Assembly (NCBI GenBank): GCA_036377075.1
Contig: DASUZB010000047.1
Span: 1-11,519 of the forward strand
Reading direction: 5' to 3'
Source of the DNA: DASUZB01 sp036377075
Lineage (GTDB): Bacteria; Actinomycetota; CALGFH01
Length of the DNA: 11,519 nucleotides
Below, piece by piece: positions 1 to 5,910 of this stretch (positions are counted from its first letter, which is position 1; every line of letters starts with the position of its first letter). The notes below the pieces were generated by a model, which did no database searches, was not told where the DNA came from, and saw only the letters and a list, made by a program, of their open reading frames with translations. The position numbers and the translations under genes are program-made.

Positions 1-677
1 TGCTGCCCAGTCTCCACCACCCGGCGGGCCGTGCTGCGCGCCATGTCGGCCAGCTCCTGCTGCCGTCGCGCCTTGAACCCGCCGACGTCGACGTGGACGC
101 GCGGTCGGTGTCGCGTCTGCCGCAGCACGGCGAGGCGCGTCAGCTCCTGGAGCGCTCCGAGCACCTCGCCGTCGACGCCGACGAGCATGTCGAGGCCGGA
201 CCCCTCGACGTCGACGTGCCCGCCGGTCGGGTCGACCCAGGTGGTGATGTCGCCGTCGAGGTCGAGCACGTCCAAGAGCCCCTCGATGAAGTCGGCCGCC
301 AGTTCGGTGTCGGCCGCGATCGCGTCGTCGTCGAGGGGCTCGTCGTCCCGCTCCCTGGTCGGTCTGCCAGAACCGGCTTGCGCCACGGCGGCACGATCGG
401 GCGACGCTTGTCCTCTGGCCCGGCCCGCCTCCTGGGCTCCCGCTCCGACCGACGCCAACGCCGGGGACGCAGCCAAGCCGGAGGAGGCGGTGGGGGCAGG
501 AGTCGCGCGAGCGGTCACCCGGACGCGGGCGGGACTCCCGATCACGCCGAAGGTCGACGGGACGGGCTCCTCCAGCACCTCGACGTCGACCTGGTCGGCG
601 CGGAGGCCGAGCTGCGAAGCGGCGGCGGCGACCGCCGCCTCGACGGTCTTAGCGCTTGCCTCGGCGTGGTCCGCCAC
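1..677 (-). CDS. jag: Jag/KhpB RNA-binding protein (3' end cut by window)
   Basis: Single-stranded-RNA-binding protein of the Jag/KhpB (SpoIIIJ-associated) family, which in Gram-positive bacteria works with KhpA in post-transcriptional control of cell division and envelope genes. The visible 225 residues show a Jag_N domain at about 8-58 (ends FGVIGSPARVRV), a low-complexity Ala/Ser/Pro-rich linker at about 59-110, an acidic stretch at 110-118, and a KH domain from about 122 with the GxxG loop as GVDG at 167-170. The R3H domain that should follow lies beyond the window, so the protein is incomplete here. I chose the GTG at 677, which gives MADHAEASAKTVEAAV and has AAAGGG about 9 nt upstream. 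The gene begins inside yidC, overlapping it by 29 nt, which suggests translational coupling. Domain order, operon position next to yidC and frame openness make the identification firm. The exact start is less certain. Confidence 0.92.
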   Translation of the reverse strand, partial: MADHAEASAKTVEAAVAAAASQLGLRADQVDVEVLEEPVPSTFGVIGSPARVRVTARATPAPTASSGLAASPALASVGAGAQEAGRARGQASPDRAAVAQAGSGRPTRERDDEPLDDDAIAADTELAADFIEGLLDVLDLDGDITTWVDPTGGHVDVEGSGLDMLVGVDGEVLGALQELTRLAVLRQTRHRPRVHVDVGGFKARRQQELADMARSTARRVVETGQ

Positions 678-1785
678 CCGATTTGCCCTTTCTGCTCGAA
701 CGCCTGCTGCCTGACCCGCTGGACTGGCCACCCCGCGCTCCGGTCCCGGGCTTGGCCTGCTGGCTACCCTTGCCGGTGCCCGCGCTGGTGGCCCTGCCCG
801 ACGGTGGCCCCTTGCCAGGAGCGCTGCCCTTGTCCGGTAGGCTCGCCTTGCCGTCCACCGTGGCCTTCCCCTCGCCGGTCGCCCTGGCGGCCTTCGGCGA
901 GCCCTTGGCCGCCGGGCGGTTGGCGCTCACCTTGCCACCGCCACCCCCGTTCGCCGACGGCTCGGCGTCCGCCTCTCCGGTCGGCTGCACCAGGCTGCGG
1001 AAGAAGCCGAGCGCGCCGGCGGGCTTGCGCTCGCCGCCGTTGGCGGTAGCCGGCTGGGCGACCGCTGCCGGCGGCGGCGGGGCCGAGCGCAGCAGCACGT
1101 ACTGCTGCCCCATGCTCCACAGGTTGGTGGTAACCCAGTAGATGATGATCGCGAGCGGGACGTTGATCGCGAAGATCAAGAACGTGAACGGCAGGATCTT
1201 GATCAGCATCTGCTGCTGCGGAGGGGCCGCTGCTCCCTGTCTGGACAGGAGTTGCCGCTGCGAGATGTAGGTGGTGAGCGACATCGCCAGGATCAGGGCG
1301 AGGATGATCAGGCCATCTGGCGAGGTCAACCGGTGCGCCCAGTCCATGCGCGACCAGGTGTCCGAGAGCGGCACGATGAAGAACTTCTTGCCCAGCAGGA
1401 TGTTCGCCTCTCCGGCCAGGTGCTTGCTGTAGATCACGCGGTAGAGCGCGAAGAAGAACGGCATCTGGGCCAGGAGGGGCCAGCAGCCCGAGAGCGGGTT
1501 GAAGCCCTTCTCCTGGTAGAGCTTCATCGTCTCTTCGGTCAGCTTCTGCTTGTCGCCCTTGTACTTCGCCTGCAGCTTCTTGATCTCCGGCTGCAGCTCC
1601 TGCATCACCCTGGTGGACCGTACCTGCTTGACCGTCAGCGGGATCAGCACGACCCGCACCGCGACGGTGAGCATGACGATCGAGAACCAGTAGCTCTGGG
1701 AGCCGAGGAGCGGCTCAGAGATGTGCTGGAAGGTCTTGAGAACGGTGTACAGAGCGTCCCGGAAGGCGTCGAACAGCTCAATCAT
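649..1785 (-). CDS. yidC: YidC/Oxa1 family membrane protein insertase
   Basis: Inserts and folds membrane proteins in the cytoplasmic membrane, alone or with SecYEG. The 378-residue product has hydrophobic segments at about 33-52, 99-118, 157-173 and 195-231. The family's groove arginine is R44, within VRVVLIPLTVKQVRS. A charged cytoplasmic loop at 60-95 is followed by the conserved region GFNPLSGCWPLLAQMPFFFALY at 94-115 (read as two parts: NPLSGCWPLL and QMPFFFALY). Residues from about 235 to 378 are a long disordered tail very rich in Gly, Lys, Arg, Ser and Pro, ending RRGKR; such basic tails can contact the ribosome. The ATG at 1785 is the only possible upstream start, because the yidD stop TGA lies in the same frame three codons earlier. 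The ribosome site is weak, so expression probably depends on coupling to yidD, 6 nt upstream. Confidence 0.97.
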   Translation of the reverse strand: MIELFDAFRDALYTVLKTFQHISEPLLGSQSYWFSIVMLTVAVRVVLIPLTVKQVRSTRVMQELQPEIKKLQAKYKGDKQKLTEETMKLYQEKGFNPLSGCWPLLAQMPFFFALYRVIYSKHLAGEANILLGKKFFIVPLSDTWSRMDWAHRLTSPDGLIILALILAMSLTTYISQRQLLSRQGAAAPPQQQMLIKILPFTFLIFAINVPLAIIIYWVTTNLWSMGQQYVLLRSAPPPPAAVAQPATANGGERKPAGALGFFRSLVQPTGEADAEPSANGGGGGKVSANRPAAKGSPKAARATGEGKATVDGKASLPDKGSAPGKGPPSGRATSAGTGKGSQQAKPGTGARGGQSSGSGSRRSSRKGKSGGGPRRGKR

Positions 1786-1791
1786 CTGCGG

Positions 1792-2121
1792 TCACAGAGA
1801 GCCTCTCTCGGAGGGTCGGGCGGTCACCGCGGCAGCGTGCGCCGCGCGGCGCGCCCTGGACCGACCGGTCGCAGGGGGCACATGGTCGATCCCCCCCGGA
1901 TGCAACGGCTGGCACTTCACCAGACGGCGGGCGGCCAGCCAGGATCCGCGAGCCGCACCATGCAATTTGATCGCTTGTACAGCGTACTCCGAACACGATG
2001 GGTAGAAGCGGCAGCGAGGTCCCAGGGCAGGGCTGATCCAGCGCTGGTAGAGGCGGATCGCCCCGACCATCGAGGCGCCGATCCCCCTGCGCCGCCGCGC
2101 GCCCGGCTCCTGCGAGCTCAC
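1792..2121 (-). CDS. yidD: YidD, membrane protein insertion efficiency factor
   Basis: Small accessory protein of the YidD/HlyA-related family (formerly DUF37), linked by genetics and gene order to membrane insertion by YidC. The 109-residue product carries the family core at about 20-83: YQRWISP (25-31), the cysteine region CRFYPSCSEYA (37-47), C70 and the HPGGIDHVPP end (74-83). Cys 37, 43 and 70 are the conserved cysteines. The tail after residue 84 is Arg/Ala-rich and not conserved. The chosen GTG at 2121 shares a GTGA overlap with the rnpA stop, a classic coupling arrangement. A shorter start at the ATG encoding residue 18 is possible because the family often begins there. It sits between rnpA and yidC in one transcript. 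Confidence 0.95.
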   Translation of the reverse strand: MSSQEPGARRRRGIGASMVGAIRLYQRWISPALGPRCRFYPSCSEYAVQAIKLHGAARGSWLAARRLVKCQPLHPGGIDHVPPATGRSRARRAAHAAAVTARPSERGSL

Positions 2122-2468
2122 CCCGTGCCCCCGCCCATGCCGGCCGCCGCAAGGATCTTGCGCAGGTCGCTGGCGACGTCGTGGTAGGAGGCGGTGGCCA
2201 CGCTCGGGCGGGCGATCAGGACGAGGTCCAGGCCCTCCGGCAGCCCCCTGCCCTCGAGGCGCAGCGCCTCCCGCAGCAGGCGCTTGGCACGGTTGCGGGC
2301 GACCGCCCCGCCGACCTTCCGGCTCACCACGAAGCCGGCACGGGCCGGGCCGGCACCGTTGGCGCGCTTGGCGACGTACGCCACCACCGACCCCTCGGCG
2401 TAGGATCGGCCGTTCTGGAAGACGGAACGGAACGCCGCGGGGGAGCTCAGACGGTCCACGGTTGCCAT
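2118..2468 (-). CDS. rnpA: Ribonuclease P protein component
   Basis: Protein subunit of RNase P; it binds the catalytic RNA and the 5' leader of precursor tRNAs. The 116-residue product is of normal length for the family. The diagnostic motif is present as KVGGAVARNRAKRLLRE (51-67), including the RNR at 58-60. An aromatic patch (F13, F17, Y23, Y31) lines the expected leader-binding cleft. The ATG at 2468 is preceded by AGGG, 8 nt upstream, which overlaps the rpmH stop codon TAG; only 9 nt separate the two genes. The 3' end overlaps the yidD start. The catalytic RNA gene (rnpB) is not in this window. Confidence 0.97.
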   Translation of the reverse strand: MATVDRLSSPAAFRSVFQNGRSYAEGSVVAYVAKRANGAGPARAGFVVSRKVGGAVARNRAKRLLREALRLEGRGLPEGLDLVLIARPSVATASYHDVASDLRKILAAAGMGGGTG

Positions 2469-2477
2469 ACGTGGACC

Positions 2478-2612
2478 CTAGGCGGTCAGGCGCGTGCGGC
2501 CCTTGGCCCGGCGGCGGGCGATGATGGCGCGGCCCGCGCGCGTACGCATCCGAATGCGGAAGCCATGGGTCTTGGCGCGTTTGCGGGTATTAGGCTGGAA
2601 CGTTCGTTTCAC
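2478..2612 (-). CDS. rpmH: 50S ribosomal protein L34
   Basis: L34 is a small, very basic protein of the large ribosomal subunit. The 44-residue product matches the family along its full length: KRTFQPNTRKRAKTHGF at 2-18, RMRTRAGRAI at 21-30, and the usual Lys/Arg-rich end. The GTG at 2612 is the correct start although the frame stays open for another 49 codons upstream, because L34 always begins MKRT(F/Y)QP and because AGGAG lies about 10 nt before this GTG. First gene of the leftward operon; its promoter and a leader hairpin lie just upstream. Confidence 0.98.
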   Translation of the reverse strand: MKRTFQPNTRKRAKTHGFRIRMRTRAGRAIIARRRAKGRTRLTA

Positions 2613-2659
2613 GACAGTGGCTCCTAACCCCATCGGCGTGGAGGGCAGGCAAGAGCGAG

Positions 2660-2675
2660 GGTGCGTGAGCGCACC
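2660..2675 (-). other. 5' hairpin in the rpmH leader
   Basis: On the minus strand the sequence reads GGTGCG-CTCA-CGCACC, a perfect 6-bp GC-rich stem with a 4-nt loop. It would lie only a few nucleotides from the predicted 5' end of the rpmH transcript (start near 2678), the position where hairpins stabilise mRNA against 5' decay. There is no following T tract, so it is not an intrinsic terminator. The function is inferred. Confidence 0.5.
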
Positions 2676-2684
2676 GAAGAATTG

Positions 2685-2714
2685 ATGGTACGGGCGAGTC
2701 TGATGGCGCGTCAA
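2685..2714 (-). promoter_or_regulatory. Promoter of the rpmH-rnpA-yidD-yidC-jag operon
   Basis: On the minus strand: TTGACG (2714-2709), an 18-nt spacer, then TACCAT (2690-2685). This is a good match to the sigma-70/SigA-type consensus and the TAnnnT -10 common in Actinobacteria. Predicted start near 2678 gives a leader of about 66 nt to rpmH. It is the best promoter match upstream of the operon. Not experimentally shown. Confidence 0.6.
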
Positions 2715-2763
2715 CGCGGCCGGGCGGCGGTGGAAGAAGCCGGAACTGGTCGGCGCCAAGCCC

Positions 2764-2793
2764 TTGAGGGCGTTCGAGCGTCGATGCTATCCT
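2764..2793 (+). promoter_or_regulatory. Candidate dnaA promoter
   Basis: TTGAGG (2764-2769), an 18-nt spacer, and TATCCT (2788-2793). Predicted start near 2800 gives a leader of about 218 nt before the dnaA GTG, with the DnaA-box cluster inside the leader. It lies 49 nt from the -35 of the divergent rpmH promoter. The match is reasonable but other starts nearer dnaA cannot be excluded. Confidence 0.42.
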
Positions 2794-2917
2794 CCGGGCC
2801 CTCGCTGACGGCCCGCATCATCACAGGCCGGCTTCCCCGTACGGCCATTGCCACGCTACGTGGTCCGCCGTCTCTCCCGGTACTCGCGCTGTGGGGTCTC
2901 CGCTCCGCAGGCAGCGC

Positions 2918-2949
2918 TTCTCCACACCTGTGGATGGAGATGTGGATAT
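2918..2949. promoter_or_regulatory. DnaA-box cluster upstream of dnaA
   Basis: Three 9-mers resemble the DnaA box TT(A/G)TCCACA: TTCTCCACA on plus (2918-2926, one mismatch), CCATCCACA on minus (2937-2929) and ATATCCACA on minus (2949-2941). All keep the TCCACA core. The first two are convergent, forming TCCACA-CC-TGTGGA at 2921-2934; the second and third are tandem, 12 bp apart. They lie about 70-100 nt before the dnaA start. DnaA boxes at dnaA promoters mediate autoregulation in several bacteria, and such boxes can also form part of a bipartite origin. Either role is inferred. Confidence 0.7.
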
Positions 2950-3017
2950 GTTGGTTGCAGCGGTCGGGTGCAGGCGCGGCCAAGTGCCGTGGAGTTGCCA
3001 GAAAGGGGCGCAGGCGC

Positions 3018-4388
3018 GTGGCCGAAGAGCTCCACGAAGACGCGGCAGCGATCTGGGCGGCCTGTCTCGATTCCCTTGAAGGCTCGGGCTCGACCCACAA
3101 GGCCTGGCTGGCCCAGACGCGCCCGGTAGCGATCACCGGTGACGTCCTGGTGCTCGCCGTCCCGGACGAGTTCGTGAAGGAGTGGGTCGAGCAGCGCTAC
3201 GCGCCGACCATGCTCGCCTCCCTGGCGCGCATCGCCGGCAGGCCGCTCGGCATCCGGGTCACGGTCCGTGAGGTCGACGACGTCCGCGACGAGGACGCCG
3301 GCTCGAGCCAGGTGGCGTTCCAGCGCCCCCAGCTGGTGCCGGCCGATCGCTCGCAGTTCACCGAGAAGTACACCTTCGAGCGCTTCGTGATCGGCTCCTC
3401 CAACCGCTTCGCCCACGCGGCCGCGGTCGCCGTGGCCGAGGCCCCCGCCAAGTCCTACAACCCGCTGTTCATCTACGGCGGCGCCGGCCTCGGCAAGACC
3501 CACCTGCTGCACGCCATCGGCCACTACGCCAGCAAGCTGTTCCCGCAGGCACGGGTCCGCTACGTCACCAGCGAGCAGTTCACCAACGACTTCATCAACG
3601 CCATCCGCGACGACCGCGCCGGCGCCTTCCAGCGCCGCTACCGCGACAACGACATCCTGCTGATCGACGACATCCAGTTCCTGGAAGGCAAGGAGCGCAC
3701 CCAGGAGGAGTTCTTCCACACCTTCAACGCGCTCCACAACGCCGACAAGCAGATCGTGATCTCCTCCGACCGGCCCCCGAAGCAGATCGCCACGCTCGAG
3801 GACCGCCTACGCTCACGATTCGAGTGGGGGTTGATCACCGACGTGCAGCCGCCGGACCTGGAGACCCGGATCGCCATCCTGCGCAAGAAGTCCAGCGCGG
3901 AGGGCCTCAACGTGCCCGACGACGTGCTGTCGTTCATCGCCTCCAAGGTGCAGTCCAACATCCGCGAGCTGGAAGGCGCGCTCATCCGCGTCACCGCGTT
4001 CGCCTCCCTCAACCGCAGCCCGATCGAGCTCCCCCTGGCCGAGATCGTCCTCAAGGACCTCTTCCCCGAAGAGGGCAGCCACGAGGTGTCGGTGCCGATC
4101 ATCATGGCCGAGACCGCCGCCTACTTCGGCCTCACGATCGAGGACCTGACCGGCTCCAGCCGCTCGCGCCTGCTGGTGACCGCCAGGCAGATGGCCATGT
4201 ACCTGATCCGCGAGCTCACCGACCTGTCCCTGCCCAAGATCGGCCAGGCGTTCGGCGGCCGCGACCACACCACGGTGATGCACGCGACCCAGAAGATCCG
4301 CGGCCTCATGCAGGAGCGCCGCAGCATCTACAACCAGGTCCAGGAGCTCACCAACCGGGTCAAGGTCCGAGCGCAGCAGGGCACATGA
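3018..4388 (+). CDS. dnaA: Chromosomal replication initiator protein DnaA
   Basis: AAA+ ATPase that binds DnaA boxes at the origin, opens the duplex and recruits the helicase. The product has 456 residues. Domain I is at about 1-88 and domain II is a short linker at about 89-113. Domain III (AAA+) shows Walker A GGAGLGKTH (154-162), Walker B LLIDDIQF (214-221), sensor I ISSDRPP (248-254), the arginine-finger region EDRLRSRFEWGL (261-272) and sensor II RELEGAL (316-322). Domain IV has the DNA-binding signature GGRDHTTVMHA (413-423). The frame is open further upstream, but GTG 3018 gives a normal N-terminus and has AAAGGGG about 10 nt before it, whereas upstream residues look like untranslated leader. 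The DnaA-box cluster in the leader suggests autoregulation. It heads the rightward replication gene cluster. Confidence 0.98.
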   Translation: MAEELHEDAAAIWAACLDSLEGSGSTHKAWLAQTRPVAITGDVLVLAVPDEFVKEWVEQRYAPTMLASLARIAGRPLGIRVTVREVDDVRDEDAGSSQVAFQRPQLVPADRSQFTEKYTFERFVIGSSNRFAHAAAVAVAEAPAKSYNPLFIYGGAGLGKTHLLHAIGHYASKLFPQARVRYVTSEQFTNDFINAIRDDRAGAFQRRYRDNDILLIDDIQFLEGKERTQEEFFHTFNALHNADKQIVISSDRPPKQIATLEDRLRSRFEWGLITDVQPPDLETRIAILRKKSSAEGLNVPDDVLSFIASKVQSNIRELEGALIRVTAFASLNRSPIELPLAEIVLKDLFPEEGSHEVSVPIIMAETAAYFGLTIEDLTGSSRSRLLVTARQMAMYLIRELTDLSLPKIGQAFGGRDHTTVMHATQKIRGLMQERRSIYNQVQELTNRVKVRAQQGT

Positions 4389-4705
4389 GCGACCACCTGC
4401 CGCCTGGCCGCCACGGCCGGCCCGCCCCGCCACCCCGACCGCCCGCAGCCGGCCCGGTCGTCGCCTTCGCTGTCGGGGCCATCGGGTATACCAAGGCTGC
4501 CGGCGACCGCCCGCTGCTCCCACCCAGGTGCGGGCACCGCCGCGGCGGACCGGTGGCGTGGGGACAAGGTGGGGACGACATGTTGACCGGCGGGGGACGG
4601 CGGGTCGCGGCCCTCACGCCGGCGGCGCCCCTGGGGACGGGCAGGCCCCTCCTCCCCAACGCTGGAGGGACGGCCACGGGACGGTTGACCTGCTCCAGCC
4701 GTGCC

Positions 4706-4738
4706 GTGTCCACATTCCCACAGCGCCTACTAGTACTA
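4706..4738 (+). promoter_or_regulatory. DnaA box plus DnaA-trio element (basal unwinding system)
   Basis: In order: GTGTCCACA (4706-4714, one mismatch to TTGTCCACA), a second weak box-like TTCCCACA (4715-4722), the GC spacer GCGC (4723-4726), then CTA-CTA-GTA-CTA (4727-4738). On the complementary strand these triplets read 3'-GAT GAT CAT GAT-5', matching the DnaA-trio pattern 3'-(G/A)AT-5' at three of four units. In Bacillus subtilis the same order of boxes, GC spacer and trios lets a DnaA filament engage one strand and open the origin. AT-rich DNA follows immediately. Confidence 0.62.
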
Positions 4739-4777
4739 CCTGGAGATCTATTTCTCTCTTCCCATAAAGACCAATCC
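4728..4777. other. AT-rich DNA unwinding element
   Basis: This 50-nt stretch has 20 G/C bases (40% GC), in a window that is otherwise very GC-rich. It lies between the DnaA-trio element and dnaN, the expected site of initial strand opening. It includes the palindrome TACTAGTA (4728-4735). It may also contain dnaN promoter elements, but no convincing -35/-10 pair was found. Confidence 0.6.
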
Positions 4778-4790
4778 CTGGGGACAGTGT

Positions 4791-4796
4791 GGAGGT
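4791..4796 (+). promoter_or_regulatory. Ribosome binding site deciding the dnaN TTG start
   Basis: GGAGGT is a perfect Shine-Dalgarno core with 6 nt before the TTG at 4803. Because TTG is a rare start, this site is the main evidence for it, together with the family-typical N-terminus MKFTTERD. Confidence 0.85.
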
Positions 4797-4802
4797 CAGG
4801 CC

Positions 4803-5897
4803 TTGAAGTTCACGACTGAGCGCGACTCGTTCGCCGATGCGGTTGCCTGGGTGAGCCGTACCGTCTCCACCCGGCCGACGCTGCCCGTGCTGGGCGGTAC
4901 CCTCATCGAGCTGCTCGACCAGCAGCTCCGGCTCGCCTCCACCGACCTCGAGCACACCGGTGAGGCGGTCGTCCTGGTCCGCGGCGCGGCCGACGGCCGC
5001 GTGGTGGTCCCTGGCCGGATCTTCGGCGAGGTGGTCCGCAACCTCCCCACCGGCGTGGTCGACGTCGAGGCGGTCGAGGGTGGCCTCACCGTCCGCTGCG
5101 GCCAGGTCTCCCACGAGCTCCGGCTGCTCGACGCCGAGGACTTCCCCACCCTCGCCCAGCCCTCCCTCGAGCAGGTCGGCAAGCTGCCGGGCGACACCCT
5201 CGCGCAGGCGGCCACGCAGGTCTGCCGTGCGGCCTCGCACGACGAGGCCCGCCCCGTGCTCACCGCGGTCCTGTTCGAGGTCGGGGCGGAGCAGCTCACC
5301 CTGGCCGCGACCGACTCGTACCGGATGGCCATGCGCGAGCTCGACTGGACCTGGGAGCACGAGCCCACCACGGCGCTCGTCCCCGCGCGGGCGCTCACCG
5401 AGGCCGCCAGGGCCCAGGCCGGCGAGGCCGAGGTCGAGATCGGCGTCGAGCCGCACCAGGTGACCTTCGCCGGCGGCGGCCGCCGGCTCACCTCCCGCCT
5501 GGTGGAGGGGGAGTTCCCGAAGGTCCGCAACCTCATCCCCAGCGGCTACGAGAGCATCGCCACCGTGGACCGCCAGGGCCTGCTCGACGCGCTCAAGCAG
5601 GTGGCGCCGTACGGGCAGAACAACAACCCGGTGCGGCTCACCTTCGAGCGCGACCGCATCCAGGTCGACGGCAGCCTGCAGGACGTCGGCCGCGGCGCGG
5701 CCTCGGTCGAGGCCAAGTACGAGGGCGAGTCCCTCACGGTGGCGTTCAACCCGGCCTACCTCAGCGACGGGGTGGCCGGGGTGAGCGACAGCGAGGTGGT
5801 CCTGGAGGTCCGCGACGGCCTCAAGCCGGCGCTCGTCCACGGCAACGACCGGCGCGGCTTTCTGTACCTGCTGATGCCGGTCCGCCTGCCCGGGTAG
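4803..5897 (+). CDS. dnaN: DNA polymerase III beta subunit (sliding clamp)
   Basis: Ring-shaped dimeric clamp that holds DNA polymerase III and many repair proteins on DNA. The 364-residue product has the normal length and three-domain layout. Recognisable segments are RPTLPVLGG (24-32), LAATDSYRMA (167-176), EGEFPKV (235-241), FNPAYLSD (315-322) and the conserved C-terminal YLLMPVRL (355-362), which forms part of the client-peptide pocket. It starts with TTG at 4803 behind a strong ribosome site. It lies directly after the predicted origin and 13 nt before recF, so the two are probably cotranscribed. Confidence 0.98.
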   Translation: MKFTTERDSFADAVAWVSRTVSTRPTLPVLGGTLIELLDQQLRLASTDLEHTGEAVVLVRGAADGRVVVPGRIFGEVVRNLPTGVVDVEAVEGGLTVRCGQVSHELRLLDAEDFPTLAQPSLEQVGKLPGDTLAQAATQVCRAASHDEARPVLTAVLFEVGAEQLTLAATDSYRMAMRELDWTWEHEPTTALVPARALTEAARAQAGEAEVEIGVEPHQVTFAGGGRRLTSRLVEGEFPKVRNLIPSGYESIATVDRQGLLDALKQVAPYGQNNNPVRLTFERDRIQVDGSLQDVGRGAASVEAKYEGESLTVAFNPAYLSDGVAGVSDSEVVLEVRDGLKPALVHGNDRRGFLYLLMPVRLPG

Positions 5898-5910
5898 TCG
5901 CGCGGCCCCG

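Larger units (their letters stand above)
2613..3017. other. rpmH-dnaA divergent intergenic control region
   Basis: A gene-free stretch of about 405 nt between the two divergent operons. In order it holds the rpmH ribosome site and leader with a 5' hairpin, the rpmH promoter (minus strand), a candidate dnaA promoter (plus strand), about 120 nt without clear signals, a three-site DnaA-box cluster, and the dnaA ribosome site (AAAGGGG at 3003-3009 region, about 10 nt before GTG 3018). Reading frames that run through this region are continuations of rpmH and dnaA frames and show no protein-family character. Confidence 0.8.
4559..4787 (-). repeat. TGGGGAC repeats, probable non-canonical DnaA boxes
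   Basis: Four copies of TGGGGAC, all in the same orientation, occur at 4559-4565, 4570-4576, 4632-4638 and 4779-4785. Read on the minus strand as 9-mers they are TTGTCCCCA (4567-4559), TCGTCCCCA, CCGTCCCCA and CTGTCCCCA. The first differs from the actinobacterial DnaA box TTGTCCACA at one position, the others at two or three. The first two are 11 bp apart, one helical turn. A related GGGGGAC occurs near 4592. Binding by DnaA is inferred. Confidence 0.5.
4389..4802. other. Predicted chromosomal origin (oriC), dnaA-dnaN intergenic
   Basis: A 414-nt region without a credible gene, located where actinobacterial and Bacillus-type origins lie. The first part (to about 4550) is GC-rich with no strong DnaA boxes; it contains a small GGCCG-CCA-CGGCC hairpin at 4406-4418 and the palindrome GGTATACC at 4485-4492. 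From 4559 onward come repeated TGGGGAC-type sites, a near-consensus DnaA box at 4706, DnaA-trio triplets at 4727-4738, and an AT-rich stretch to 4777. The two flanking operons diverge, as expected when forks leave from here. Origin function is inferred from position and content. Confidence 0.85.

Noticed and set aside
2613..2759. Longer L34 beginning upstream at an ATG
   Set aside because: L34 is about 44-47 residues and begins MKRT; the longer form would extend through the promoter region and has no homologous character.
2661..3017. N-terminal extension of DnaA from an upstream ATG
   Set aside because: The extra 119 residues resemble no DnaA domain and would cover the dnaA promoter and DnaA boxes; GTG 3018 gives the normal domain I start.
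4406..4418. GGCCG-CCA-CGGCC hairpin after dnaA as a terminator
   Set aside because: The stem is only 5 bp and is followed by GC-rich sequence without a T tract.
4385..4819. Plus-strand frame of about 144 codons beginning at an ATG that overlaps the dnaA stop
   Set aside because: It runs through the predicted origin into dnaN, has low-complexity Pro/Gly/Arg content and no recognisable domain; DnaA boxes and the AT-rich element explain the region better.
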